Part shown: one piece after another, positions 36,804 through 43,325 of the stretch
Layout of the letters: each line of letters opens with the position of its first letter
Numbering within the stretch: position 1 is the stretch's first letter
Source: Saprospiraceae bacterium
GTDB lineage: Bacteria > Bacteroidota > Bacteroidia > Chitinophagales > Saprospiraceae
Length of the DNA stretch: 64,000 nucleotides
Assembly (NCBI GenBank): GCA_016715965.1
Contig: JADJXG010000001.1
Coordinates: 186,001 to 250,000, forward strand
Direction: 5' to 3'
Translations under genes and position numbers: made by a program
The notes under the pieces: generated by a model
Told to the model about the DNA's origin: nothing
The model's database searches: none
Seen by the model: only the letters and a program-made list of their open reading frames with translations

Positions 36804-38081
36804 ATGATCCAGATCTCCAGAGGTCTTTTAGGAATACTTATCTTGTTGGCTGTCTGCTATTTACTTAGTAAGAATCGAAAAAAGATCGATTGGAAAATGG
36901 TAGGGACTGGTGTCGTTTTTCAGTTTCTTCTTGCTTTCTGTCTCATCGAAGTGAGTTGGATTCGGAGTTTTTTTGAACTGATTGTTCATTTTTTCTCGAT
37001 CATGATCGAGAGCAGTCAACAGGCTTCACAGTTTCTGTTTGGTGATTTGGCCAAACCTGGCACACCATACGGTTTCGCATTTCTGGTATTGCCGACCATC
37101 ATTTTCTTCTCTGCGCTTTCCTCTGTGCTTTATTATTTTGGAATTTTACAAAAAGCAGTTGGAGGTTTTGCCTGGCTGATGCGAAAATCTTTCAAACTTT
37201 CGGGAGCAGAAAGTCTTGCAACGGCAGCGAATGTGTTTATTGGACAGACTGAAGCACCCCTGGTGATCAAGCCCTACTTGGAACGAATGACCAAATCAGA
37301 AATACTCTGTCTGATGGTGGGTGGGATGGCCACCATTGCAGGAAGTGTTTTTGGTGCCTATATGGCCATGCTCGGTGGCTCGGATGAAGCGAGCAGGATT
37401 TATTTTGGGATGCACCTCTTGACGGCATCTATTATTTCAGCCCCGGCTGCTGTTATTTGCGCAAAAATCCTCTACCCCGAAGATCAGAAAGTGGATCAAC
37501 AGGTGGATATCAAAAGAGCAGATGTGGGTTCCAATTTTTTAGATGCATTGTCCAGGGGCACAACAGATGGATTAAAACTAGCCGTCAACGTCGGAGCGAT
37601 GTTATTGGCTTTTATGGCTTTTATTTACATGATCAACCTGGCTTTAAATGGAATGGGTGAATATGGATTGAATGATTGGGTGATCCAGTTGACCAATGGA
37701 CAACACAAGAGTTTTGATTTACAATTTATTCTTGGAATTTTATTTGCTCCTATAGCATGGTTGATCGGTGTCGATGTCCAGTACATTACTTCCATTGGTC
37801 AGTTGCTCGGAGAGAAAACCATCTTAAATGAATTTGTGGCTTATTTGTCCCTTGGAGATATGAAATCATCCGGCATTCTGGACGATCGCTCTATCATCAT
37901 TGCGACTTATGCATTGTGCGGATTTTCAAATTTTGCCAGCATTGGCATTCAAATTGGCGGCATCAGTGCGATAGCCCCAGGTCAGAGAAATGTACTGACT
38001 TCCTTTGGATTGTTGGCATTGATTGGCGGGACAATTGCCTGTCTTATGACCGCTTGTATCGCTGGCGCTATGTTTCATTAA
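36804..38081 (+). CDS. Concentrative nucleoside transporter (CNT/NupC family)
   Basis: Start at the ATG at 36804 (about 425 aa); a TTG-type extension to 36723 would overlap the divergent gene region. The protein has about ten hydrophobic helices. It shows the NupC-type core: GFAFLVLPTIIFFSALSSVLYY, then AANVFIGQTEAPLVIKPYL (the nucleoside and sodium-binding QTEAPL motif), GSVFGAYMAML, and near the end YALCGFSNFASIGIQIGG. It imports nucleosides with sodium or protons. Placement opposite uridine kinase supports nucleoside uptake and salvage. Confidence 0.93.
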   Translation: MIQISRGLLGILILLAVCYLLSKNRKKIDWKMVGTGVVFQFLLAFCLIEVSWIRSFFELIVHFFSIMIESSQQASQFLFGDLAKPGTPYGFAFLVLPTIIFFSALSSVLYYFGILQKAVGGFAWLMRKSFKLSGAESLATAANVFIGQTEAPLVIKPYLERMTKSEILCLMVGGMATIAGSVFGAYMAMLGGSDEASRIYFGMHLLTASIISAPAAVICAKILYPEDQKVDQQVDIKRADVGSNFLDALSRGTTDGLKLAVNVGAMLLAFMAFIYMINLALNGMGEYGLNDWVIQLTNGQHKSFDLQFILGILFAPIAWLIGVDVQYITSIGQLLGEKTILNEFVAYLSLGDMKSSGILDDRSIIIATYALCGFSNFASIGIQIGGISAIAPGQRNVLTSFGLLALIGGTIACLMTACIAGAMFH

Positions 38082-38264
38082 TTGATCAAAGACGGAAAAT
38101 CGATTTTAAAATTTGCTTGATCACAGTTCAACCCAACATTCGGGTGATATGCAATTGGGTGTATTTGAGTGGATGTAATTGAATTACTGTGTAGCAGGAA
38201 GATCATCCAGCTTGGTGGGAAGTGGCTGAACATGCAATCAATAAATTTTCAAATCAATTCAGTT

Positions 38265-38852
38265 TCACAATTCCCAAATCCCTTCAGGTAGCTGAACCGT
38301 AATTAATTCTTCTTCCGGTTTGAGAATTACAATAAAATGTTCATGAAGGGGTATATGAAAAATTTGACCACCAGATTCTACTTCTGCCATCCATTGGCCC
38401 GGAAATTCCTGAATGGAAAGAATATGTCCCAATCGTCCCGATGTGATATCCATCAGCACATATCCTGTTAATCCCATATTTTCAAATTCAGTGTTCTCCA
38501 TGTTGTTTTTCACAACATCAGGAATACGGGCGTTGTCTGTAAAAATCTCTTTGTGACTTAATAATTTAGCGTGTTCAGGATCATGTACATCCTCAAATTG
38601 AATAAAAAATCGACCCTCATCCCGATGACTTTCGATAAAATAGGGTATGTAATTTCCATCTTTGTAAATAAACAATACCCCTTGCTTTAATATTTCATCC
38701 CGCAATTCATCTTCCAGTTTTATTTCCAATTCACCATTCAGGCCATGCGCCTTCAGTGTCATTCCAGCTTTAATAAAATCAATCAATGCCAATACTTTAA
38801 TTGTGACTGTGCAATTTCTGCCGAAGAATAAGTCCTCTTTCTGCTTTTTCAT
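38265..38852 (-). CDS. rimM: Ribosome maturation factor RimM
   Basis: The family signature AGMTLKAHGLNGELEIKL is followed by a PRC-barrel-like C-terminal domain (NMGLTGYVLMD ... HIPLHEHFIVILKPEEELITVQLPEGIWEL). RimM binds ribosomal protein S19 and helps mature the 16S rRNA head. The start is uncertain: the ATG at 38852 overlaps the upstream gene by 56 bp and gives about 30 residues before the HGxxGE motif, whereas the family normally has few. A TTG at 38792, 4 bp after the upstream stop, would give a typical length. Last gene of the mnmA-lipoprotein-rimM unit. Confidence 0.85.
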   Translation of the reverse strand: MKKQKEDLFFGRNCTVTIKVLALIDFIKAGMTLKAHGLNGELEIKLEDELRDEILKQGVLFIYKDGNYIPYFIESHRDEGRFFIQFEDVHDPEHAKLLSHKEIFTDNARIPDVVKNNMENTEFENMGLTGYVLMDITSGRLGHILSIQEFPGQWMAEVESGGQIFHIPLHEHFIVILKPEEELITVQLPEGIWEL

Positions 38853-39546
38853 CCCAGCTCAAATTGGGATCGTCAATTTGTGATTTCAACAACCACAATT
38901 CGCGATATACCAAACCAATGTTGCCCGCATACCTGGATTCTGAATAAATTCTGTTTAAATCATCTTCATAATCGACTTCTTCCACTTGTACTACATCTTC
39001 GTATGTATGGGATCCTATTTGTTCTTTGACCAAAATATTTTTGTAATAATAAGAATCGCCGTTCCAATAGTTAAATGGCTCGAAAAGTTCTCCACGGATG
39101 ATGATATGGTTTCTATTGGAAAATCTTGAAACACCATTCCATCTTTGAAACTTCCTGACCGGAAAAGCCAATGCGATAAAATCAAGTCCAAACTCAGTCC
39201 TGATCATCCAGGATTTTCCGATGGTGGCGAAGGCATTGTCCGCAAATATCCAGGGACCTTCAGGATTTGTACTCCTTGAATAGTCCAGGGCATATTCAAT
39301 TTCTCCGGGAGCGGTGTGAACTGAGTCAATCACCTGAACCAAAATAAAATTTTTAACAGTATCCCTTTCTATGATATTGGTCTTATTAAAAAAAATCGAA
39401 TCGGTCTCGTAGATCCACTCGTCTCCAATCTGAAAAGGTACATAGTGGTAACCCACGATTGGTTCATCGGAGCCATCCTTTCCTTTATCACATCGCAAGT
39501 TTATCAAAAGGACGGATAAGAATAGAAATAAATAAGTTTTTCTCAT
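38797..39546 (-). CDS. Small lipoprotein between mnmA and rimM
   Basis: About 249 aa from the ATG at 39546, where MRKTYLFLFLSVLLINLRC forms a lipoprotein signal with Cys19. A start at 39633 would place 29 non-signal-like residues first and overlap mnmA. The mature part is beta-rich: PFQIGDEWIYETDSIFF is typical of Bacteroidota periplasmic lipoproteins, followed by TVKNFILVQV, RNHIIIRGEL and GNIGLVYRELWLLKSQ. No named family. It begins 10 bp downstream of mnmA, so it is cotranscribed. Confidence 0.8.
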   Translation of the reverse strand: MRKTYLFLFLSVLLINLRCDKGKDGSDEPIVGYHYVPFQIGDEWIYETDSIFFNKTNIIERDTVKNFILVQVIDSVHTAPGEIEYALDYSRSTNPEGPWIFADNAFATIGKSWMIRTEFGLDFIALAFPVRKFQRWNGVSRFSNRNHIIIRGELFEPFNYWNGDSYYYKNILVKEQIGSHTYEDVVQVEEVDYEDDLNRIYSESRYAGNIGLVYRELWLLKSQIDDPNLSWDEKAERGLILRQKLHSHN

Positions 39547-39556
39547 GCATCTATTT

Positions 39557-40678
39557 TTAATCCAATGCGCCTGGCAAATTTGAAAACAGGGAGTTTCTGA
39601 TGATACCTCCGCAAACAAGATCGTCGCCTTCATAAATCACTGCGGATTGACCCGGAGCAATACCTTTCACGTTTCCGGAAAATGCAATGTGGAGATTTTC
39701 CTCCCCCATAGTGATGTTGGAGATATGACCCGGATCCTTGTATCGGATCTTGGTTGTGAATTCATCTCGCGGATCTACTTTTGTATATTTATGCCAGTTG
39801 ATTTGCGAAACAGTTAAAGCGGGTCTTGACAAATCTTCTTCTTCTCCCAGCACAACGGTGTTGGAATCAGGAAAAATATCTGTCACAAACATAGGTTTGC
39901 CAAATGCTTTTCCAAGTCCTTTGCGTTGACCAATGGTGTAGAAGGGATAGCCATCATGGGCACCTAATATCTGCCCGTGGCGATCCACAAACATACCCCC
40001 ACTCACCTGCTCTTCCAATCCAGCAACCTTTCTCTTTAGGAAGCCTCTGTAGTCGTTGTCGGGAACAAAACAAATTTCATAGCTCTCTGCCTTTTTGGCC
40101 AGATTGGTATATCCTCTGTCTGATGCGATCTTACGGGTTTCAGACTTAAGCATGTCTGCCAGAGGAAACTTGCTTCTTTTCAGTGCATCCTGGCTTAAAC
40201 CCCACAATACATAAGACTGGTCCTTCAACAAATCATGGGCTTTGGAAACGTAGTAACGTCCGTTCAGTTGATTTATCCTGGCATAGTGCCCTGTGGCAAT
40301 GAATTCGCAATCCAGGCCATCCGCCCTTTTGAGCAAAGCATTCCATTTAATGTGGGTGTTGCACAAAACACATGGATTGGGAGTCCTGCCTGCTAAGTAC
40401 TCGTCCACAAAATTGTCGATAACCGCATCCCCAAATTCATCTCTGATGTCAAGAATAAAATGATGAAATCCCATGTCAACCGCCATTTTGCGGGCATCTT
40501 GCAATGAATCGAGTGAGCAGCAGCCGGTTTCCTTCTTTGAGCCTCCAGAAGAGGCGTAGTCCCAGGTCTTCATGGTGATGCCAATCACCTCGTAACCCTG
40601 CTCGTGTAAAAGCAGAGCAGAGACAGCGCTGTCGATCCCGCCACTCATGGCCACCAATACCCTACCAAGCTTACTCAT
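39557..40678 (-). CDS. mnmA: tRNA-specific 2-thiouridylase MnmA
   Basis: A 373-aa enzyme that thiolates U34 of tRNA-Lys/Glu/Gln using ATP and a persulfide. It has the PP-loop AMSGGIDSAVSALLL at ~9-23, the nucleophile region NPCVLCN with its first Cys near residue 103, the second catalytic Cys in YEICFVPD near 204, TGHYAR, and FYTIGQRKGLG in the central domain. C-terminal beta-barrel features include KIRYKDPG and GIAPGQSAVIY. It is full length and heads a three-gene unit. Confidence 0.96.
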   Translation of the reverse strand: MSKLGRVLVAMSGGIDSAVSALLLHEQGYEVIGITMKTWDYASSGGSKKETGCCSLDSLQDARKMAVDMGFHHFILDIRDEFGDAVIDNFVDEYLAGRTPNPCVLCNTHIKWNALLKRADGLDCEFIATGHYARINQLNGRYYVSKAHDLLKDQSYVLWGLSQDALKRSKFPLADMLKSETRKIASDRGYTNLAKKAESYEICFVPDNDYRGFLKRKVAGLEEQVSGGMFVDRHGQILGAHDGYPFYTIGQRKGLGKAFGKPMFVTDIFPDSNTVVLGEEEDLSRPALTVSQINWHKYTKVDPRDEFTTKIRYKDPGHISNITMGEENLHIAFSGNVKGIAPGQSAVIYEGDDLVCGGIIRNSLFSNLPGALD

Positions 40679-40690
40679 TGTTGAAAATCA

Positions 40691-40698
40691 CAAAGTTA
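40691..40698 (-). promoter_or_regulatory. -7 box of mnmA
   Basis: TAACTTTG on the minus strand, 12 bp from the mnmA ATG, matches TAnnTTTG and implies a very short leader. The -33 element is not clear. Confidence 0.45.
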
Positions 40699-40777
40699 AT
40701 ACATTATAAAATAAAGTAATATATATTTTCAATTGATTTTTTTATTATTTTTTAGGTTCAAACTAAAATCCAGTTTA

Positions 40778-40785
40778 TATATTTG
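40778..40785 (+). promoter_or_regulatory. -7-like box upstream of the tRNA pair
   Basis: TATATTTG, matching TAnnTTTG, about 130 bp before tRNA-Gly on the same strand. It is the best promoter candidate in this AT-rich gap. Confidence 0.35.
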
Positions 40786-40915
40786 CAACCCAAAAGTTAA
40801 TTGTCAGGGGGCAAATGTGCTCAGGATTAACATACATCTAAGAATGATTGTTGATTTTATGGATGCTGCTTTGTTTACTTAATCCACAAAACAGTTCGAT
40901 AAATTACCATCCTAT

Positions 40916-40988
<73 letters not shown>

Positions 40989-40995
40989 CAAAATT

Positions 40996-41081
40996 GCCCA
41001 GGTGGTGGAATTGGTAGACACGCAGGACTTAAAATCCTGTTTGCAGTAATGCAAGTGCGGGTTCAAGTCCCGCCCCGGGTA
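40996..41081 (+). tRNA. tRNA-Leu (TAA)
   Basis: An 86-nt class II tRNA. The anticodon stem is CAGGA/TCCTG with loop CTTAAAA (anticodon TAA). A long variable arm TTGCA/TGCAA and a T arm GCGGG TTCAAGT CCCGC follow. The acceptor strands GCCCAGG and CCCGGGT pair except at position 5-68, where A faces C; the usual partner would be T. Everything from the anticodon loop to the 3' end recurs in decayed form twice downstream. CCA is not encoded. Confidence 0.9.
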
Positions 41082-41251
41082 CATAAATCAGAATGAGAGG
41101 GAGAGAGAGAATGAGCATGAAATGATCATTCGAGCTCGTTGTCCTTATGAATTATTTCCCATTCTGTTCCTCGCACTATCACTCACTCTAAATCAGAATG
41201 AGTATTATTATAATGCATTTGTATCCTGTAAGTTTTTACCTCTTTTCCCTA

Positions 41252-41539
41252 ATGTCATTTATCGTTTATATTATTCATTCAGTCAAATTAGATAAATTCT
41301 ACATTGGCACGACTGATGACTTCAATAAAAGATTAGAAGAGCATAATCATTTAAAATATCCTAACAGTTTCACGGCCAAAGGTATCCCATGGAGTTTATA
41401 CCTAACAATACTTTGCAAAACCTCAGGACAAGCCTACAAATTGGAAAAGTATATTAAATCCAGAAAATCTTCTGTTTTTATCAGAAAGTTAAAGTCAGAT
41501 GAGCGGTTACTTTCAAATTTAATTTCTAGATTAACTTGA
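41252..41539 (+). CDS. GIY-YIG nuclease family protein, copy 1
   Basis: A 95-aa single-domain GIY-YIG protein (UPF0213-like size). It has VYII at 5-8 and FYIG at 16-19 (the GIY...YIG pair), basic RLEEHN at 27-32 with the catalytic-type Arg, and AYKLEKYIKS at 61-70 with the metal-binding Glu65. Start at the ATG at 41252: a one-base difference between the two copies lies upstream of this ATG and would shift any longer frame, while everything after it is in frame in both. Such genes sit beside tRNA genes in Bacteroidota. The expected activity is single-site DNA cleavage, perhaps in tRNA genes; this is inference. Confidence 0.88.
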   Translation: MSFIVYIIHSVKLDKFYIGTTDDFNKRLEEHNHLKYPNSFTAKGIPWSLYLTILCKTSGQAYKLEKYIKSRKSSVFIRKLKSDERLLSNLISRLT

Positions 41540-41556
41540 AAAAAGTCGACACGCAG

Positions 41557-41614
41557 TCCCGCTATCCAATTTGAAAGTTTTGATGGAAATTAAAAACAAC
41601 TATGGATAGCGGGA
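41557..41614 (+). repeat. Palindromic insert 1 in tRNA copy A
   Basis: A perfect 12-bp inverted repeat TCCCGCTATCCA / TGGATAGCGGGA enclosing a 34-nt AT-rich loop. It sits at the 5' side of the former anticodon stem. Confidence 0.9.
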
Positions 41615-41652
41615 TTAAAATCCTGTTTGCAGTAATGCAAGTGCGGGTTCAA

Positions 41653-41701
41653 TTCCGCTTTGAATAATATCTTAATATTTTATAGTTTTTTCAAAGCGGA
41701 A
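41653..41701 (+). repeat. Palindromic insert 2 in tRNA copy A
   Basis: A perfect 12-bp inverted repeat TTCCGCTTTGAA / TTCAAAGCGGAA around a 25-nt AT-rich loop, placed in the former T arm just after GGGTTCAA. The loop ends in a T-run. Confidence 0.9.
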
Positions 41702-41884
41702 CCGCCCCGGGTACATAAATCAGAATGAGAGGGAGAGAGAGAATGAGCATGAAATGATCATTCGAGCTCGTTGTCCTTATGAATTATTTCCCATTCTTTT
41801 CCTCGCACTCTCACTCACTCTAAATCAGAATGAGTATTATTATAATGTCATTTGTATCCTGTAAGTTTTTACCTCTTTTCCCTA

Positions 41885-42172
41885 ATGTCATTTATCGTTT
41901 ATATTATTCATTCAGTCAAATTAGATAAATTCTACATTGGCACGACTGATGACTTCAATAAAAGATTAGAAGAGCATAATCATTTAAAATATCCTAACAG
42001 TTTCACTGCCAAAGGTATCCCATGGAGTTTATACCTAACAATACTTTGCAAAACCTCAGGACAAGCCTACAAATTGGAAAAGTATATTAAATCCAGAAAA
42101 TCTTCTGTTTTTATCAAAAAGCTAAGGTCAGATGAAAGCTTACTTTCTAATTTAATTTCTAAATTAACTTGA
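41885..42172 (+). CDS. GIY-YIG nuclease family protein, copy 2
   Basis: 95 aa with the same motifs as copy 1 (VYII, FYIG, RLEEHN, Glu65). About nine nucleotide differences from copy 1 are visible; eight fall in the last ~60 bases and give four amino-acid changes (R78K, K81R, R85S, R93K), while the catalytic part is unchanged. Both copies are intact, which suggests either recent duplication or maintenance of the nuclease core. Confidence 0.88.
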   Translation: MSFIVYIIHSVKLDKFYIGTTDDFNKRLEEHNHLKYPNSFTAKGIPWSLYLTILCKTSGQAYKLEKYIKSRKSSVFIKKLRSDESLLSNLISKLT

Positions 42173-42189
42173 AAAAACTCGACACGCAG

Positions 42190-42247
42190 TCCCGCTATCC
42201 ATTTCGAAAGTTTTGAAGACAATTAGAAACAAATATGGATAGCGGGA
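42190..42247 (+). repeat. Palindromic insert 1 in tRNA copy B
   Basis: The same 12-bp stem TCCCGCTATCCA / TGGATAGCGGGA and the same 58-nt length as in copy A, but the loop differs at several positions. The stem is kept while the loop drifts. Confidence 0.9.
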
Positions 42248-42286
42248 TTAAAATCCTGTTTGCAGTAATGCAAGTGCGGGTTCAAG

Positions 42287-42333
42287 TCCGCTTTGAATAA
42301 TATCTTAATATTTTATAGTTTTTTCAAAGCGGA
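42287..42333 (+). repeat. Palindromic insert 2 in tRNA copy B
   Basis: An 11-bp perfect stem TCCGCTTTGAA / TTCAAAGCGGA with the same 25-nt loop as in copy A. Confidence 0.88.
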
Positions 42334-42347
42334 ACCGCCCCGGGTAC

Positions 42348-42483
42348 ATAAATCAGAATGAGAGGGAGAGAGAGAATGAGCATGAAATGATCATTCGAGC
42401 TCGTTCTCATTCTGATTTATCTCATAGCGCCAGGAGCGCCACTCCGATTCGCTTCGCATTCTGTTCCTCATTCTCTCTCTCGC
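42348..42483. repeat. Nested inverted repeats at the right end of the array
   Basis: The truncated third spacer starts ATAAATCAGAATGAG (42348-42362), answered by its exact reverse complement at 42406-42420 (15 bp). A second pair, GAGAGAGAGAATGA (42366-42379) and TCATTCTCTCTCTC (42468-42481), lies around it. AATGATCATT and CGAGCTCG palindromes lie inside, and are present in every spacer copy. Confidence 0.8.
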
Positions 42484-42550
42484 CAATAACCTAGGTTACT
42501 CCCCATTATTTGGACCTAAAGTATCGTTTGTTATTTTAATAAATTTCATT

Positions 42551-42771
42551 TTAAGCAGCCTGAATTTTTATCAATTGTGAATATCCTTTCTCAGGTGATT
42601 GCCCAGTGGTCTGATGTATTTTTTGGTGATAGTAAACGATATGGTTTTGAACTCCCTCAAAAAGTTCAAAACCATTATTGCATGGATTGAGATAATGAAA
42701 TCGTACTTTAAGCTTTTCCAAATTCTTTCAATCCTTACATTGCAAATGGTTCGTGGTTTGCTAACAACTTA
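42551..42771 (-). pseudogene. Remnant of an IS3-family transposase (C-terminal end)
   Basis: Reading the minus strand, SKPRTICNVRIERIWKSLKY is the conserved region around the catalytic Glu of IS3 OrfB (usual form DNVRIERFWRTLKYE). After a one-base frameshift the protein continues as YLNPCNNGFELFEGVQNHI and then VYYHQKIHQTTGQSPEKGY, to a TAA at 42551-42553. Everything further upstream, including most of the catalytic core, is missing or unreadable. It is a dead element next to the tRNA array. The plus-strand frame at 42599-42850 is only its antisense. Confidence 0.75.
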
Positions 42772-42996
42772 TGTAGAATGGTATATCAACTGTTTCCACA
42801 TCATTTTCATCATTGCCACATTCTCAGGTGTTTCGGGTTTTGATTTTTAACACAAATTAATTTTTAAATTTATTGCTCAGACAAACAATAACCAGAAAGT
42901 GCCCAATATTTTAAAACTAAAATATATTTAATTCTATAATTTTAAAAAATATTTACTAATTTCACCTGAGTTTTAGGAACAATAAAATTATAAACA

Positions 42997-43293
42997 ATGC
43001 CACGCTTAACCATCGATGTTGTTACAGATTATAGATATTTGACAGAGTTTGCGCATATTGAGGCCGTCCTGTATGATAATGAAAGCAAACAAACTTATAC
43101 CTCACTTTCTTCATCTGCGGCTGATGCGGCTGAAACCGGCGGTCACAGAATGTCTGAATTCCCAAACCTAGCCCGTAAAAGCTACACACTGCTTGTGCGT
43201 CTTCTGGATACACATTTTCGAACTGTAAAAGGCAAAAGAACCATTATCTCCCTGGCCAATGATCGGGTAACAAGGGTCAGCATCCGACGCTAA
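42997..43293 (+). CDS. 98-aa hypothetical protein
   Basis: The ATG follows a long AT-rich promoter-like tract. The protein has alternating beta-strand-like segments and a basic end (RTIISLANDRVTRVSIRR). No signal peptide, membrane helix or recognised motif. It is separated from the IS remnant by about 220 bp and converges with the next gene. The length and coding-like composition support a real gene, but I cannot assign a function. Confidence 0.6.
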   Translation: MPRLTIDVVTDYRYLTEFAHIEAVLYDNESKQTYTSLSSSAADAAETGGHRMSEFPNLARKSYTLLVRLLDTHFRTVKGKRTIISLANDRVTRVSIRR

Positions 43294-43325
43294 AATCGGT
43301 ATGATGAAGTTTAGAAATTAAGTAT

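Larger units (their letters stand above)
41545..41713 (+). pseudogene. Decayed tRNA-Leu copy A, split by two hairpins
   Basis: It lacks the acceptor 5' strand and D stem. A 12-nt match to the D-loop region (GTCGACACGCAG versus GTAGACACGCAG) is followed by hairpin 1. Then 38 nt (41615-41652) are identical to 41029-41066 of the real tRNA, then hairpin 2, then the last 12 nt of the tRNA (41702-41713). It cannot fold as a normal tRNA. Confidence 0.85.
41082..42346 (+). repeat. Tandem array of two ~632-bp tRNA-Leu / GIY-YIG units
   Basis: Unit 1 (41082-41713, 632 bp) and unit 2 (41714-42346, 633 bp) are near identical. Each consists of a ~170-bp spacer beginning CATAAATCAGAATGAG, a 95-codon GIY-YIG gene, a hairpin, 38 nt of tRNA-Leu, a second hairpin and the last 12 nt of tRNA-Leu. 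Each unit therefore ends with the 3' end of the same tRNA that precedes unit 1, as integrated elements do at tRNA genes. A third copy of the first ~58 bp of the spacer follows at 42347. Confidence 0.9.
42178..42346 (+). pseudogene. Decayed tRNA-Leu copy B, split by two hairpins
   Basis: Same order as copy A: ACACGCAG remnant, hairpin, 38 identical tRNA bases (42248-42285), hairpin, and 12-nt tRNA 3' end (42335-42346). The T-loop here reads TTCAAGT, as in the real tRNA, where copy A reads TTCAATT. Confidence 0.85.

Noticed and set aside
41545..41713. Decayed tRNA-Leu considered as an intron-containing or split functional tRNA
   Set aside because: The acceptor 5' strand and D stem are missing, and the inserts do not resemble group I or bulge-helix-bulge introns.
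41082..42346. Tandem repeats considered as a CRISPR array or integron
   Set aside because: There are only two large units, each with a gene, no short spacers, no cas genes, no attC-like sites and no integron integrase.
42599..42850. 83-codon plus-strand frame
   Set aside because: It is antisense to the readable IS3 transposase remnant and has no protein-like features of its own.
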